A DNA stretch of 64,000 bases from Bacillus sp. SORGH_AS_0510 (lineage in GTDB: Bacteria > Bacillota > Bacilli > Bacillales > Cytobacillaceae): positions 3,414,001 to 3,478,000 of the forward strand of contig NZ_JAUTAU010000001.1 of assembly GCF_030818775.1 (NCBI RefSeq), in the 5' to 3' direction. Shown here piece after piece: positions 24,924 to 34,174 of this stretch. Every line of letters begins with the position of its first letter. The stretch's first letter is position 1. The position numbers and the translations under genes were made by a program. The notes beneath the pieces are model-generated. The model saw only the letters and a program-made list of their open reading frames with translations, was not told the origin of the DNA and searched no databases.

Positions 24924-25790
24924 TTACATAAATTCAGCAACTAATTTATCAAAATAATTTTGGTCTAAATTCAGTTCCGCTTGTGTTAACGGAGACTCTG
25001 AGTACCCGTTAATTAATTCTTGGTATGATTGACGTTCTGTATTTTGATAGATTAAACCTGTTACTAGGCCATTATGCTTCATTAATGTTTGCATAGCCAT
25101 TTCACGGCTGTTAGGATCATATCCTTCAACATCACTAAGCTTAGTTAAGTTTTCTTTAAACCAATCATATGTGTTGACCTTGTTGTACGTTACACACGGG
25201 CTGAACACGTTGATTAAAGAGAACCCTTTATGGTTAATACCTGCTTCAATAAGAGCAGTAAGTTCTTTAAGGTCAGTAGAAAAACTTTGTGCTACAAATG
25301 TTGCACCTGCAGTTAGAGCCATTTCCATTGGTGAAATAGCTTGTTCAATGGATCCACTTGGTGTTGACTTTGTTTTAAAGCCAGCAGCAGAACGTGGAGA
25401 AGTTTGACCTTTTGTTAAACCATAGATTTGGTTATCCATTACCACATAAGTAACGTCAATATTTCGGCGGATGGCATGAATAGTATGTCCCATACCGATA
25501 GCGAAACCGTCCCCGTCACCACCGGATGCGATAACAGTTAAATCACGATTCGCCATTTTAACACCTTGTGCGATTGGTAATGAACGACCATGAATTCCGT
25601 GGAAACCATAAGAATTAATGTAACCAGAAATACGTCCAGAACAGCCGATACCAGAAATAACAGCTAGGTTTTCGGGTTCTAAGCCTACATTTGCTGCAGC
25701 ACGTTGCATTGCCGCTTGTACGGAGAAGTCGCCACAGCCAGGGCACCAGTTCGGTTTTACATTGTTACGAAAGTCTTTAAAAGTGGCCAT
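24924..25790 (-). CDS. korB: 2-oxoacid:ferredoxin oxidoreductase, beta subunit
   Basis: A 288-residue thiamine-diphosphate-binding subunit. WCPGCGDFSVQAAMQRA carries the N-terminal cysteines, and GCSGRISGYINSYGFHGIHGR and SGGDGDGFAIGMGHTIHAIRRN form the TPP-Mg site. With KorA it catalyses CoA-dependent oxidative decarboxylation of a 2-oxoacid, probably 2-oxoglutarate, with ferredoxin as electron acceptor. The start ATG follows the korA stop with no gap, so the subunits are translationally linked. This pair sits between miaB and spoVS, as in other Bacillus species. Confidence 0.92.
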   Translation of the reverse strand: MATFKDFRNNVKPNWCPGCGDFSVQAAMQRAAANVGLEPENLAVISGIGCSGRISGYINSYGFHGIHGRSLPIAQGVKMANRDLTVIASGGDGDGFAIGMGHTIHAIRRNIDVTYVVMDNQIYGLTKGQTSPRSAAGFKTKSTPSGSIEQAISPMEMALTAGATFVAQSFSTDLKELTALIEAGINHKGFSLINVFSPCVTYNKVNTYDWFKENLTKLSDVEGYDPNSREMAMQTLMKHNGLVTGLIYQNTERQSYQELINGYSESPLTQAELNLDQNYFDKLVAEFM

Positions 25791-27527
25791 TTAGAACAAC
25801 TCCTTACATTTTGTATAAACTTCATGAGGCAAGAACGGATTCCCGTCATATTTTACATGCTTAACAATCTTTTCTGCATGCCCAACGTTCATCTTCATGA
25901 TATTCGCTAATTGTCCAGTCGCGTTGTTTTCAACTACAACCACCTTCTTAGCAGAACGTACAAGTGGTAGCATTTCGTCTGTTGGGAACGGATAAATTAA
26001 ACGAACATGAGCATGGTTTACTTTTAATCCGTCCTTCTCAAGGCGAGTCATCGCTTCTTCGATTACACCACGTGTTGAGTTGAAACCAACAAATAATACA
26101 TCAGCATCTTCATGCTTGGCATTTTTGTATACTGGTGTATCAAATCGGATATTTTCAATCTTACGGAAACGCTTATCCATTTGAGCAATACGGTTTGGAG
26201 CAGACTCAGATGGCTTACCAGTTTCATCGTGCTCAACACCTGTTACATGGTGGATACCATTTTTCATACCAGGGATTACACGTGGAGAAACACCATCTTC
26301 AGTTACTTCATAACGTTTGAAGTATCCCTTATTTTCGTTTTCAGGGATGTCACCAGATACTAGCTTACCGCGTCTGATTTCAACTTTATTAAAATCTAAT
26401 GGTTCAACGGTTTGTTTACCTAATGAAAGTTGAAGGTCAGATAATACGATTACTGGGCATTGATATTCTTCAGCAAGGTTAAATGCTTCAGCCGTATCAT
26501 AGAATGCCTCTTGAACAGTACTTGGAGCCATAACGATTTTTGGAATTTCACCGTGAGTTCCATAAATCATTGCCATTAAGTCTGATTGTTCTTGTTTTGT
26601 TGGTAATCCAGTCGATGGACCGCCACGTTGAGTGTCAACGATAACAAGTGGAGTTTCGGTAATACCAGAAAGTCCAATTGCTTCCATTTTCAAGGATAAT
26701 CCAGGACCAGCAGAAGCTGTGATTGTACGGACACCAGCGTAGTTCGCACCAATAGCCATTGTACATGCTGCGATTTCATCTTCTGTTTGGATTACAGTAC
26801 CGCCCAATGCAGGTAGCTTTTTAATTAGATACTCCATAATTTCAGAGGCTGGAGTTATTGGGTATGCAGCCATAAAACGACATCCACCAGCGATAGCACC
26901 TAGTGCAATGGCATCGTTTCCGATCATGAACATACGTTTCTTACCATCAGCTTTTTCAAGCTGCATAGTTTGAACACCCGTACCAAGTTTTTCTTTCATA
27001 TAATCATAGCCGGCTTTAATTGCATCCATATTCTTGGAAACAACTTGATCGCCTTTTTTGCCGAAAATTTCACGTACGACTTCCTCAAAAACTTGAATTT
27101 CCAAATCTAAAACAGCAGAAGTAGCACCAATAGCAACCATGTTTTTCATTAATGAAGTTCCTAGTCCAGTAGCAATTTCTGTAAATGGAACCGCATACAA
27201 GGAAGCTTGTGTATCTTCAGGTTTCTTTGGATCAAATTTGGAGTCGGCTAAAATAACACCCTTGCTATGAAGCTCTTTGTAGTTTACGTCAATAGTTTCT
27301 TGGTCAAAGGCCACAAGGATATCTAAATCGTCAGAAATAGAACGAACTTCAGTCGTGCTTACTCTGATTTTATTGTTTGTATGACCGCCTTTAATACGAG
27401 ATGAAAAGTGACGATAACCATACAAGTAATAACCCAGGCGATTCAGTGCGATTGCAAAGATTTCCCCAGTACTTTCAATACCTTCCCCTTGTTGTCCGCC
27501 AACTTTCCACGAAAGTTGATTGATCAT
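25791..27527 (-). CDS. korA: 2-oxoacid:ferredoxin oxidoreductase, alpha subunit (gamma-alpha fusion)
   Basis: A 578-residue subunit in which the gamma domain (residues 1-180, starting LSWKVGGQQGEGIESTGEI) is fused to the pyrimidine-binding alpha domain (GNDAIALGAIAGGCRFMAAY, PITPASEIMEYL) and a C-terminal domain with VLFVGFNSTRGVIEEA. This fused layout is that of the two-subunit 2-oxoglutarate ferredoxin oxidoreductases of Bacillus. The ATG at 27527 follows AAGGGGTG. It is the first gene of the korA-korB operon, and two CcpA-like cre sequences lie 133 and 271 bases upstream. Confidence 0.93.
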   Translation of the reverse strand: MINQLSWKVGGQQGEGIESTGEIFAIALNRLGYYLYGYRHFSSRIKGGHTNNKIRVSTTEVRSISDDLDILVAFDQETIDVNYKELHSKGVILADSKFDPKKPEDTQASLYAVPFTEIATGLGTSLMKNMVAIGATSAVLDLEIQVFEEVVREIFGKKGDQVVSKNMDAIKAGYDYMKEKLGTGVQTMQLEKADGKKRMFMIGNDAIALGAIAGGCRFMAAYPITPASEIMEYLIKKLPALGGTVIQTEDEIAACTMAIGANYAGVRTITASAGPGLSLKMEAIGLSGITETPLVIVDTQRGGPSTGLPTKQEQSDLMAMIYGTHGEIPKIVMAPSTVQEAFYDTAEAFNLAEEYQCPVIVLSDLQLSLGKQTVEPLDFNKVEIRRGKLVSGDIPENENKGYFKRYEVTEDGVSPRVIPGMKNGIHHVTGVEHDETGKPSESAPNRIAQMDKRFRKIENIRFDTPVYKNAKHEDADVLFVGFNSTRGVIEEAMTRLEKDGLKVNHAHVRLIYPFPTDEMLPLVRSAKKVVVVENNATGQLANIMKMNVGHAEKIVKHVKYDGNPFLPHEVYTKCKELF

Positions 27528-27659
27528 GACTTACACCCCTTTGGATATGTAAAAAATAAGTTAATTAAACATACTAAGTGTAGCACTTTTCCCATTAATT
27601 AACTAGAAGTTAGCCCCTTTTAAACTTTAAAAGACTAAAAAATAGAATCGAGGATATGT

Positions 27660-27811
27660 ACTAAACGCTTACAATTCTAGACCTATGGACTAAAAAATGC
27701 AACCCTTTCACACGAAATATTGTCTAAAATATGAATATTTTTTTATTATTTGAAATTCGCTTTGTTACATTAACGCAAAGAATAGATGAAACTCAACTGA
27801 AAACGCTTGCT
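27660..27811. promoter_or_regulatory. Candidate cre (CcpA) boxes upstream of korA; rest of gap empty
   Basis: In the 476-base gap between korA and spoVS, ACTAAACGCTTACA (27660-27673) and TGAAAACGCTTGCT (27798-27811) each match the cre consensus TGWAANCGNTNWCA at 12 of 14 positions. They could place korAB under carbon catabolite control. The match is modest and AT-rich DNA gives chance hits. Apart from the spoVS terminator, nothing else was seen between 27528 and 28003. Confidence 0.35.
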
Positions 27812-27930
27812 TTTATGCTATTTTATCTCTTACATCCTTGTATACCTAATATATTTTCAATTTTTTTCCTCTATATCAGAATAATATTTTCATATTAAAA
27901 AAATTGTAACTTGCGGGGATAAACACATAA

Positions 27931-27958
27931 AAAAACCCGCTTGCATTTTACAAGCAGG
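27931..27958 (-). terminator. Terminator after spoVS
   Basis: CCCGCTTG (27936-27943) pairs with CAAGCAGG (27951-27958), one mismatch. On the minus strand GTTTTTTT follows. It lies about 45 bases beyond the spoVS stop. Confidence 0.75.
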
Positions 27959-28003
27959 AAAAGTTAAAAAGTCCTTCTGTTTGACCCCCGGTTCGTCTTT
28001 TTT

Positions 28004-28264
28004 TTACCGTGGTTCAACGATTAGTTTGATTGCTGTCCGTTCTTCCCCATCAATTAAAATATCAGTAAACGCAGGGATACAGATTAAATCAACTCCGCTA
28101 GGTGCTACAAATCCTCGTGCAATTGCTACTGCCTTTACGGCTTGATTCAATGCACCCGCACCAATGGCCTGTATTTCTGCTGCACCTCTTTCACGCAGAA
28201 CTCCGGCAAGTGCACCAGCTACAGAATTAGGATTAGATTTTGCTGAAACTTTTAATATTTCCAT
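28004..28264 (-). CDS. spoVS: Stage V sporulation protein SpoVS
   Basis: An 86-residue Alba-like protein of the SpoVS family, nearly invariant in spore formers (MEILKVSAKSNPNSVAGALA, ALNQAVKAVAIARGFVAPSG, KLIVEPR). It is needed for normal progression through sporulation and coat assembly in B. subtilis. The ATG follows GGAGGAGC. The neighbouring ymdB gene upstream has its own terminator, so spoVS is probably transcribed from its own promoter, for which a sigma-H-like candidate exists at 28347. Confidence 0.97.
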   Translation of the reverse strand: MEILKVSAKSNPNSVAGALAGVLRERGAAEIQAIGAGALNQAVKAVAIARGFVAPSGVDLICIPAFTDILIDGEERTAIKLIVEPR

Positions 28265-28346
28265 TCCTAGCTCCTCCTTAAGAAATCCCGATCCCGCATG
28301 AGCAGTTTCATGTACAAATCAGGTTATAACATTCCACTGCTACTAT

Positions 28347-28374
28347 ATTCGGCCCGCATTAGACATATTCCGGC
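28347..28374 (-). promoter_or_regulatory. Candidate sigma-H promoter of spoVS
   Basis: On the minus strand GCCGGAATA (28366-28374) resembles the sigma-H -35 pattern RNAGGAWWW. After 12 bases GCCGAAT (28347-28353) matches the -10 pattern RNNGAAT. spoVS is a known sigma-H gene in B. subtilis, which makes the weak -35 match credible. Confidence 0.5.
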
Positions 28375-28435
28375 TTGGACAAAAAAATTGAGAATTGGGC
28401 TGATTTAGACTTAGAAATTACCACGATAATGGCAT

Positions 28436-28465
28436 AAAAAAAGAGCAAAAATGTCATTTGCTCTT
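28436..28465 (-). terminator. Terminator after ymdB
   Basis: AAGAGCAAA (28441-28449) pairs with TTTGCTCTT (28457-28465) and overlaps the last codon of ymdB. On the minus strand a TTTTTTT run follows. Confidence 0.8.
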
Positions 28466-29261
28466 ACGAATAAAACGGGTGGTCATCGTTAATAAGGATT
28501 GGAGTCATTTTTTTCGTGAATCCTGTTTTACGATCAAGTTCAATATAAACCGCGCTTAACTGGTTCCTCCCGGTTGTTGGAACCTCAAAACGGACTGGAA
28601 GACTGGTTAGGAATCTCTTTAGCACAGCATCTCTTTCAACACCTAATATGCCGTCATATGGACCTGTCATGCCCACATCTGATAAATACCCCGTTCCTCC
28701 TGGTAAAACCCTGCTGTCAGCTGTCTGGACGTGTGTATGGGTTCCTACAACGGCGGACACTCTTCCATCAAGGTACCAACCCATGGCCTGTTTTTCACTT
28801 GTCACTTCCGCATGAAAATCAACAAAAATAAATGGTGTTCTTTCCCTTGCTTTTTCAACTAATTCATCCGCTTTTTTAAAAGGGCAATCCAAGGGAGCCA
28901 TAAAGGTACGGCCTTGCAAATTAATAACTGCTATCTCTATATCATTTAATTTAAAGAAAGCCATTCCTTGCCCCGGAGTTCCTTCCGGGAAATTCGCTGG
29001 TCTCACCATGTTTTTAGCAGACCCAATAAATTCAAAGATTTCTCGGTTATCCCAAGCATGGTTTCCAAGCGTTATTGCTTGAGCTCCATGGCCTAAAAAT
29101 TCCCGATAAATCTTTTCCGTAATACCCTTACCTCCTGCAGCATTCTCCCCATTGATTATGGTAAAGTTCGGGCGATATTTCTCTTTGAGTTTGGGCAAAT
29201 ATTCTTTAACCATGTCCCGACCTGGAGAGCCGACGACATCACCGATAAAAAGTATATTCAT
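28464..29261 (-). CDS. ymdB: YmdB metallophosphoesterase (2',3'-cyclic nucleotide phosphodiesterase)
   Basis: A 265-residue calcineurin-like phosphoesterase. Metal-binding motifs are IGDVVGSPGRD at the N terminus, NGENAAGGKG, GNHAWDN, FHAE and GTHTHVQTAD. In B. subtilis YmdB hydrolyses 2',3'-cyclic nucleotides and affects the choice between motility and biofilm formation. I start at the ATG at 29261 (MNILFIGDVVG), preceded by AAAGGAA, rather than the TTG at 29279. It lies downstream of rny, as in other Bacillus species, but a strong terminator separates the two. Confidence 0.94.
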   Translation of the reverse strand: MNILFIGDVVGSPGRDMVKEYLPKLKEKYRPNFTIINGENAAGGKGITEKIYREFLGHGAQAITLGNHAWDNREIFEFIGSAKNMVRPANFPEGTPGQGMAFFKLNDIEIAVINLQGRTFMAPLDCPFKKADELVEKARERTPFIFVDFHAEVTSEKQAMGWYLDGRVSAVVGTHTHVQTADSRVLPGGTGYLSDVGMTGPYDGILGVERDAVLKRFLTSLPVRFEVPTTGRNQLSAVYIELDRKTGFTKKMTPILINDDHPFYS

Positions 29262-29350
29262 TCTGTTTCCTTTCGACAATATGTATTAGTTTTTTGTTTC
29301 AATTGTATCACAACCATTGGAAAATTAATCTCTGGTTATTAGTAATAATA

Positions 29351-29374
29351 AAAAGCGGTGCAAGTGCACCGCTT
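29351..29374 (-). terminator. Terminator after rny
   Basis: AAGCGGTGC (29353-29361) pairs with GCACCGCTT (29366-29374) around a four-base loop. On the minus strand TTTTATTATT follows, directly after the rny stop. Confidence 0.85.
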
Positions 29375-30933
29375 TATTTTGCATATTCTACAGCTCGTGT
29401 TTCACGAATAACTGTAACTTTAATATGTCCAGGATAATCTAACTCTTCTTCAATTCGCTTACGAATATCTCGTGCTAATCGATGGGCAGCAAGATCATCA
29501 ACTGCATCAGGTCTTACAATAATACGAACTTCACGTCCAGCTTGTATTGCAAAGGATTTTTCCACTCCCTCATAGGATTCGGAAATTTCCTCTAACTTCT
29601 CAAGGCGGCGGATATAGTTTTCAAGAGTTTCACTACGGGCACCAGGTCTCGCAGCAGACAATGCATCTGCAGCGGCAACTAGAACCGCGATAATAGATGT
29701 TGGCTCTGTATCACCATGGTGTGACGCAATACTGTTAATTACAACTGGATGTTCTTTGTACTTGGTTGCCAGTTCAACCCCAATTTCTACGTGGCTGCCT
29801 TCCACTTCATGGTCAATTGCTTTCCCGATATCGTGAAGTAATCCTGCACGGCGGGCTAGGATTTCATCCTGTCCAAGCTCGGCAGCAAGTAAACCAGAAA
29901 GCTGTGCAACTTCCATTGAGTGTTTCAGTACATTTTGACCGTAGCTAGTACGGAATTTTAAGCGACCAAGAATTTTAATAAGATCTGGGTGTAGTCCATG
30001 AACACCTACTTCAAATGTAGTTTGTTCACCAACTTCACGAATATACTCATCCACTTCGCGACGAGATTTTTCTACCATTTCCTCAATTCGTGCAGGATGG
30101 ATTCGACCGTCTTGTACTAATTTTTCTAGTGCTAAGCGGGCAGTCTCCCTACGAATAGGATCAAAACCTGATAGAATAACAGCTTCAGGAGTATCGTCAA
30201 TAATCAAATCAATTCCCGTTAATGTTTCAAGTGTACGGATATTTCGTCCTTCACGGCCAATAATTCGGCCCTTCATTTCATCATTTGGAAGGTTAACGAC
30301 TGATACAGTCGTTTCCGCAACATGGTCAGCAGCGCAACGTTGGATTGCTAACGAAAGAATTTCCTTCGCTTTCTTATCTGCTTCCTCTTTTGCACGATTT
30401 TCGCTTTCCTTAATCATTATTGCAGTATCATAGACCAGTTCCTGTTCCATTTTGTCAATAATGATGGATTTAGCTTCCTCACGTGTTAAGCTCGAAATCC
30501 GTTCGAGTTCAGTTTGTTGTGTTCTTACCAACTCGTCCACTTTGCTTTCCATCTCTTCAATATGCTGTTGTCTTTGGTTTAGAGAATCATCCTTCTTTTC
30601 TAAAAGATTTTCACGCTTATTTAACGTTTCCTCTTTTCGATCTAAATTCTCTTCTCTTTGCAGTAAACGGTTTTCTTGTTTTTGCATTTCATTTCTTCGT
30701 TCACGAACCTCACGTTCTGCTTCTGATCGAAGCTTGTGAATTTCATCCTTTGCTTCTAGCAAAGCTTCCTTTTTCATTGAATCAGCATCACGTTTCGCAT
30801 CTTCAAGAATCTGCTCAGCAGCATTTCTTGCACCAGCTACTTTTGCTTCAGCAATGGATTTATGAACAAAATAGCCAACAACGGCACCGACGATAAGGCC
30901 AAGCAAAATGGAGATGATAGTAATTAGGTCCAT
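29374..30933 (-). CDS. rny: Ribonuclease Y
   Basis: RNase Y is the membrane-anchored endoribonuclease that initiates decay and processing of many mRNAs. The 519-residue protein has an N-terminal membrane helix ([18 protein letters not shown]), a long charged coiled coil to about residue 200, a KH domain ([19 protein letters not shown]) and an HD domain ([21 protein letters not shown]). I start at the ATG at 30933, which has AGGAGG upstream. The open frame extends 20 codons further but without a site. The RicA gene at 22610 encodes one of its specificity partners. Confidence 0.97.
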   Translation of the reverse strand: MDLITIISILLGLIVGAVVGYFVHKSIAEAKVAGARNAAEQILEDAKRDADSMKKEALLEAKDEIHKLRSEAEREVRERRNEMQKQENRLLQREENLDRKEETLNKRENLLEKKDDSLNQRQQHIEEMESKVDELVRTQQTELERISSLTREEAKSIIIDKMEQELVYDTAIMIKESENRAKEEADKKAKEILSLAIQRCAADHVAETTVSVVNLPNDEMKGRIIGREGRNIRTLETLTGIDLIIDDTPEAVILSGFDPIRRETARLALEKLVQDGRIHPARIEEMVEKSRREVDEYIREVGEQTTFEVGVHGLHPDLIKILGRLKFRTSYGQNVLKHSMEVAQLSGLLAAELGQDEILARRAGLLHDIGKAIDHEVEGSHVEIGVELATKYKEHPVVINSIASHHGDTEPTSIIAVLVAAADALSAARPGARSETLENYIRRLEKLEEISESYEGVEKSFAIQAGREVRIIVRPDAVDDLAAHRLARDIRKRIEEELDYPGHIKVTVIRETRAVEYAK

Positions 30934-31070
30934 CGTTACACCTCCTCTTGCTATGAACTTTTTGTTACATTTTTTAAGTGTCGGCATGTACATTGTTTAG
31001 ACTCAACATACAGCAAGCACCAAGGCTTTTCAAATTGTAATATTACCAAAAATGTAAAATATACATGTTA

Positions 31071-31099
31071 ATTGTAAAGGTGTGCATATTCATTGTCAA
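31071..31099 (-). promoter_or_regulatory. Sigma-A promoter of rny
   Basis: On the minus strand TTGACA (31094-31099), a 17-base spacer and TACAAT (31071-31076) give a near-consensus promoter, with a leader of about 130 bases before rny. It occupies most of the 311-base gap between rny and recA, together with the recA terminator. Confidence 0.75.
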
Positions 31100-31212
31100 G
31101 GCTTAGTCCACTCGGCTTTTTTAAATATTTTGAATTTGGCATCGCTATAACTTAAAAAAAGTGTACCAATTGAATTATTATTTGTTTAATTACATAAAAA
31201 TACAAATATTGT

Positions 31213-31242
31213 CAAAAAAGCAAAACCCAAAGGGGCTTTGCT
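31213..31242 (-). terminator. Terminator after recA
   Basis: AGCAAA-A-CCC pairs with GGG-C-TTTGCT across one mismatch. On the minus strand CTTTTTTG follows. It begins a few bases after the recA stop. Confidence 0.75.
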
Positions 31243-31245
31243 CTA

Positions 31246-32289
31246 TTAATTATCTAGTAAATTAAATTCCTCTTCTTCTTCTACTTCCGTCACAAACTTT
31301 TCTCCATCTAAGCCGAAGTGCTCACGGATTTTTTGTTGAATTTCAAGACGGACTTCTGGGTTTTCTTTTAAGAAAAGCTTAGCATTTTCGCGGCCCTGAC
31401 CTAGTCTTTCATCATTATAGGAATACCATGAACCGCTCTTCTGAACGATATCTAGTTCGGAGCCTAAATCGATGATTTCGCCTTCTTTAGAAATACCTTC
31501 TCCATACATAATGTCTACTTCTGCCGTACGGAAAGGAGGAGCAACTTTATTCTTAACGATCTTTATCTTTGTCTTATTACCAACGATATCATTACCCTGC
31601 TTTAACGCCTCTGCACGACGTACTTCGATACGGACAGTGGAATAGAATTTTAATGCGCGCCCACCTGGTGTCGTCTCGGGATTACCAAACATAATTCCAA
31701 TTTTTTCACGAATTTGGTTGATAAAAATAGCGATTGTCTTTGATTTGTTAATGGAACCAGATAGTTTTCGTAGTGCTTGAGACATCAAACGAGCTTGTAA
31801 ACCAACGTGAGAATCTCCCATTTCACCTTCAATTTCAGCCTTTGGTACTAATGCGGCTACTGAGTCAACTACAAGAATATCAATTGCACCGCTTCGAACA
31901 AGTGCCTCCGCGATTTCAAGTGCTTGTTCACCTGTATCAGGCTGCGATAACAATAACTCATCAATATTAACACCCAATTTTTGTGCATATGCTGGGTCTA
32001 AGGCATGCTCAGCGTCAATAAACGCTGCTTGTCCACCTTTTGCTTGTACTTCTGCAATTGCATGCAACGCAACAGTTGTTTTACCTGAACTCTCAGGGCC
32101 ATATACTTCAATTATACGACCTCTTGGATATCCACCTACTCCAAGTGCTGCATCAAGTGCTAATGACCCACTCGGACTCGTAAGAATCCTTGTATCAGTT
32201 TTCTCTCCCATCTTCATGATGGAACCTTTACCAAATTGCTTTTCAATTTGTTTTAACGCCATTTCTAATGCGGCTTTACGATCGCTCAC
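31246..32289 (-). CDS. recA: Recombinase RecA
   Basis: The 347-residue ATP-dependent strand-exchange protein and SOS coprotease. It contains [12 protein letters not shown], Walker [10 protein letters not shown], the Walker B region [20 protein letters not shown], loop L2 [21 protein letters not shown], and an acidic C-terminal tail ([12 protein letters not shown]). The GTG start at 32289 follows GGGAGG at proper spacing; the frame continues ten codons upstream without a site. A LexA-type box lies just upstream of its -35, so it should be DNA-damage inducible. cinA lies upstream, as in many Bacillus genomes, but about 600 bases away. Confidence 0.98.
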   Translation of the reverse strand: MSDRKAALEMALKQIEKQFGKGSIMKMGEKTDTRILTSPSGSLALDAALGVGGYPRGRIIEVYGPESSGKTTVALHAIAEVQAKGGQAAFIDAEHALDPAYAQKLGVNIDELLLSQPDTGEQALEIAEALVRSGAIDILVVDSVAALVPKAEIEGEMGDSHVGLQARLMSQALRKLSGSINKSKTIAIFINQIREKIGIMFGNPETTPGGRALKFYSTVRIEVRRAEALKQGNDIVGNKTKIKIVKNKVAPPFRTAEVDIMYGEGISKEGEIIDLGSELDIVQKSGSWYSYNDERLGQGRENAKLFLKENPEVRLEIQQKIREHFGLDGEKFVTEVEEEEEFNLLDN

Positions 32290-32349
32290 GAATTTTTCCT
32301 CCCTTATATATGAACACATGCTTAATCTATCAATTTAAAACCTATAAAT

Positions 32350-32401
32350 AATATACCTTCTTTTTAGTGTTTTGTCGAGTAAAAAGTCGAACATTTATTC
32401 G
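32350..32401 (-). promoter_or_regulatory. recA promoter with LexA (SOS) box
   Basis: On the minus strand TCGACA (32373-32378), 17 bases and TATATT (32350-32355) form the promoter. CGAACATTTATTCG (32388-32401) matches the Bacillus LexA box CGAAC-N4-GTTCG with a single change (A for G). It is placed ten bases upstream of the -35. Confidence 0.7.
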
Positions 32402-32572
32402 TGCTTTATCCCTGTAGTATTTTAGGAATAAAGGTTGTATCCCCCTGATTTTTGTATAAAATGGTATAAATCTCAGCTATATTATGGAGTTTTGGTTAAT
32501 TGTCAGAAATTTTTTTTGAGAGTAATTTATTGGTGATTATTCTATATGACGGGTTATTCTATCTTTTTCTCT

Positions 32573-32810
32573 GCTCGGGTTCATAGACTGGGCCTACGCG
32601 ACCTTTTCCCCTTTTTTCCCCTCTCCTCGGGCTCGTAGACCACTTCTACGCGACCTTTCCCTCTTTTTTCCGCTCTCCTCGGGCTCGTAGACCACTTCTA
32701 CGCGACCTTTTCCCCTTTTTCCGCTCTCCTCGGGCTCGTAGACTGCTTCTACGTGCACGCTTCCCCTTTTTTTCCCTCTGCCATATAAACGTAGACTACT
32801 TCTACCTAAT
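32573..32810. repeat. Tandem array B: about five 51-53-bp hairpin/pyrimidine units
   Basis: In the 597-base gap between recA and cinA, the key hexamer GTAGAC (ATAGAC in the first unit) recurs at 32583, 32635, 32687, 32738 and 32791, giving unit lengths of 52, 52, 51 and 53. Each unit has a small inverted repeat, CGTAGA-N5-TCTACG in the central copies, followed by GCGACC and a pyrimidine tract (TTTTCCCCTTTTTTCC), then GCTCTCCTCGGG. There are no coding frames and no variable spacers. Between the array and the recA promoter (32402-32572) nothing is recognised. Confidence 0.85.
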
Positions 32811-32870
32811 CAACTCAAACGTCATGCGTTCCTTACAGTCGTATAGACTAGATTAAGCATACTTTAAACA

Positions 32871-32910
32871 AAAAAGTCACAGAACACTATTTAGTATTCT
32901 GTGACTCTTT
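32871..32910 (-). terminator. Terminator at the end of cinA
   Basis: AGTCACAGAA (32875-32884) pairs with TTCTGTGACT (32897-32906). On the minus strand a TTTTTTG run follows. The hairpin includes the last codons of cinA and separates it from recA. Confidence 0.8.
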
Positions 32911-34143
32911 TAAATTTCTCACTAAAAAATAACTACCGTATTTTACTGCACGATTACGAATGGCTTCTCTTGTTCCGCTCAGCGTCAGCTTTTCTACCAT
33001 CGTTGGCATTCCCTTCACCGCAATACCTACATAAACGGTACCAACTGGCTTTCCTTCAACCTCATCAGGACCTGCAACACCCGTAAAGCTGATACCAATA
33101 TCAGTACAAAAAATCCTTGCAACATTTTCAGCCAACTCATACGCGCATTGTTCACTTACAGCACCATGCTTTTCTAGCGTCTCTTGGTTCACTTGCAGAA
33201 CCTGTTGTTTAACTTCATTAGAATAACAAACAACCCCACCATTAAACACTGAGCTCGCCCCTGAGATTGACGTTAAGCCCTGTTGGAACATACCACCTGT
33301 TAAGCTCTCAGCAGCAGTTATAGTCAGTTTCTTATCTTTCAATAGTTTTGTGAGCTCAGCCAATAAAGAAGTTTGATCATATCCATACAGAAACTCACCT
33401 ACACGTTGAGAAATCTTAGCCTCTACTTCATCAAGGAGAGAAATAGCGATTTCCTCATTCGTATGCTTTGCAGTCAATCGTAATGTAACCTCGCCGTCTC
33501 CAGCAAGTGGTGCAATCGTAGGATTACTCTGAGCATCTATTAAATCCATAATTTCTGTTTCCAATGCCGCTTCGCCGATACCGAAAAACCGCAATACTCT
33601 TGAAACTATTTTCTCATTTGACTGTGCTTTAGATGAGAGAGCAGAAGCCCCATACTGAAGAAACATCGGCTCCATTTCCTTTGGTGGCCCAGGTAAAAGC
33701 ATATACGTATGATTTTCACCGCTCACTACCATACCAGGTGCCATTCCATGATTATTCGGAAGAATATGAGATCCTTCTAAGATAAGTGCCTGCTTGCGAT
33801 TGTTTTCTGTCATCACACGGTTTGCCCGCTTAAAGTAAAGCTCAATAGATTCCAGCGCTGCTTCATCCATAACTAATTTCTTACCCAAGTGACGAGCAAT
33901 AGTTTCCTTCGTTAAATCATCCTTTGTTGGTCCTAAGCCACCAGTAAAGATGATAATACTAGAACGATTTTCAGCAATTTCAATCGCTGCTTTTAGTCTG
34001 TCAGGGTTGTCCCCGACAACTGTATGATAGAAAACATTAATGCCTAGTCCCGCCAACTGCTGCGATAAAAAGCGGGCATTGGTATTTACAATTTGGCCAA
34101 GCAACAGCTCGGAACCCACAGCTATAATTTCTGCATTTAACAT
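32887..34143 (-). CDS. cinA: CinA, competence/damage-inducible protein
   Basis: A 418-residue two-domain protein. The N-terminal molybdopterin-binding-like (MoCF) domain ([49 protein letters not shown]) is fused to a C-terminal PncC-type domain ([40 protein letters not shown]) that deamidates nicotinamide mononucleotide in homologues. In competent Bacillus it is co-expressed with recA. Here a strong terminator and a repeat array lie between them, so the two are likely separate. The ATG at 34143 follows GGGCGAGAGG. Confidence 0.95.
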   Translation of the reverse strand: MLNAEIIAVGSELLLGQIVNTNARFLSQQLAGLGINVFYHTVVGDNPDRLKAAIEIAENRSSIIIFTGGLGPTKDDLTKETIARHLGKKLVMDEAALESIELYFKRANRVMTENNRKQALILEGSHILPNNHGMAPGMVVSGENHTYMLLPGPPKEMEPMFLQYGASALSSKAQSNEKIVSRVLRFFGIGEAALETEIMDLIDAQSNPTIAPLAGDGEVTLRLTAKHTNEEIAISLLDEVEAKISQRVGEFLYGYDQTSLLAELTKLLKDKKLTITAAESLTGGMFQQGLTSISGASSVFNGGVVCYSNEVKQQVLQVNQETLEKHGAVSEQCAYELAENVARIFCTDIGISFTGVAGPDEVEGKPVGTVYVGIAVKGMPTMVEKLTLSGTREAIRNRAVKYGSYFLVRNLKESQNTK

Positions 34144-34174
34144 CCTCTCGCCCTCATTTCTATCAGAATCTTAT

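Noticed and set aside
30452-30896. Two plus-strand open frames of 95 and 137 codons inside rny
   Set aside because: They are antisense to the coiled-coil region of RNase Y, where low-complexity codons keep the opposite strand open. Their Ser/Phe-rich products show no family resemblance.
32573-32810. CRISPR array or coding repeat
   Set aside because: Hairpin-bearing units abut directly, without spacers, and no frame stays open with a start and ribosome binding site.
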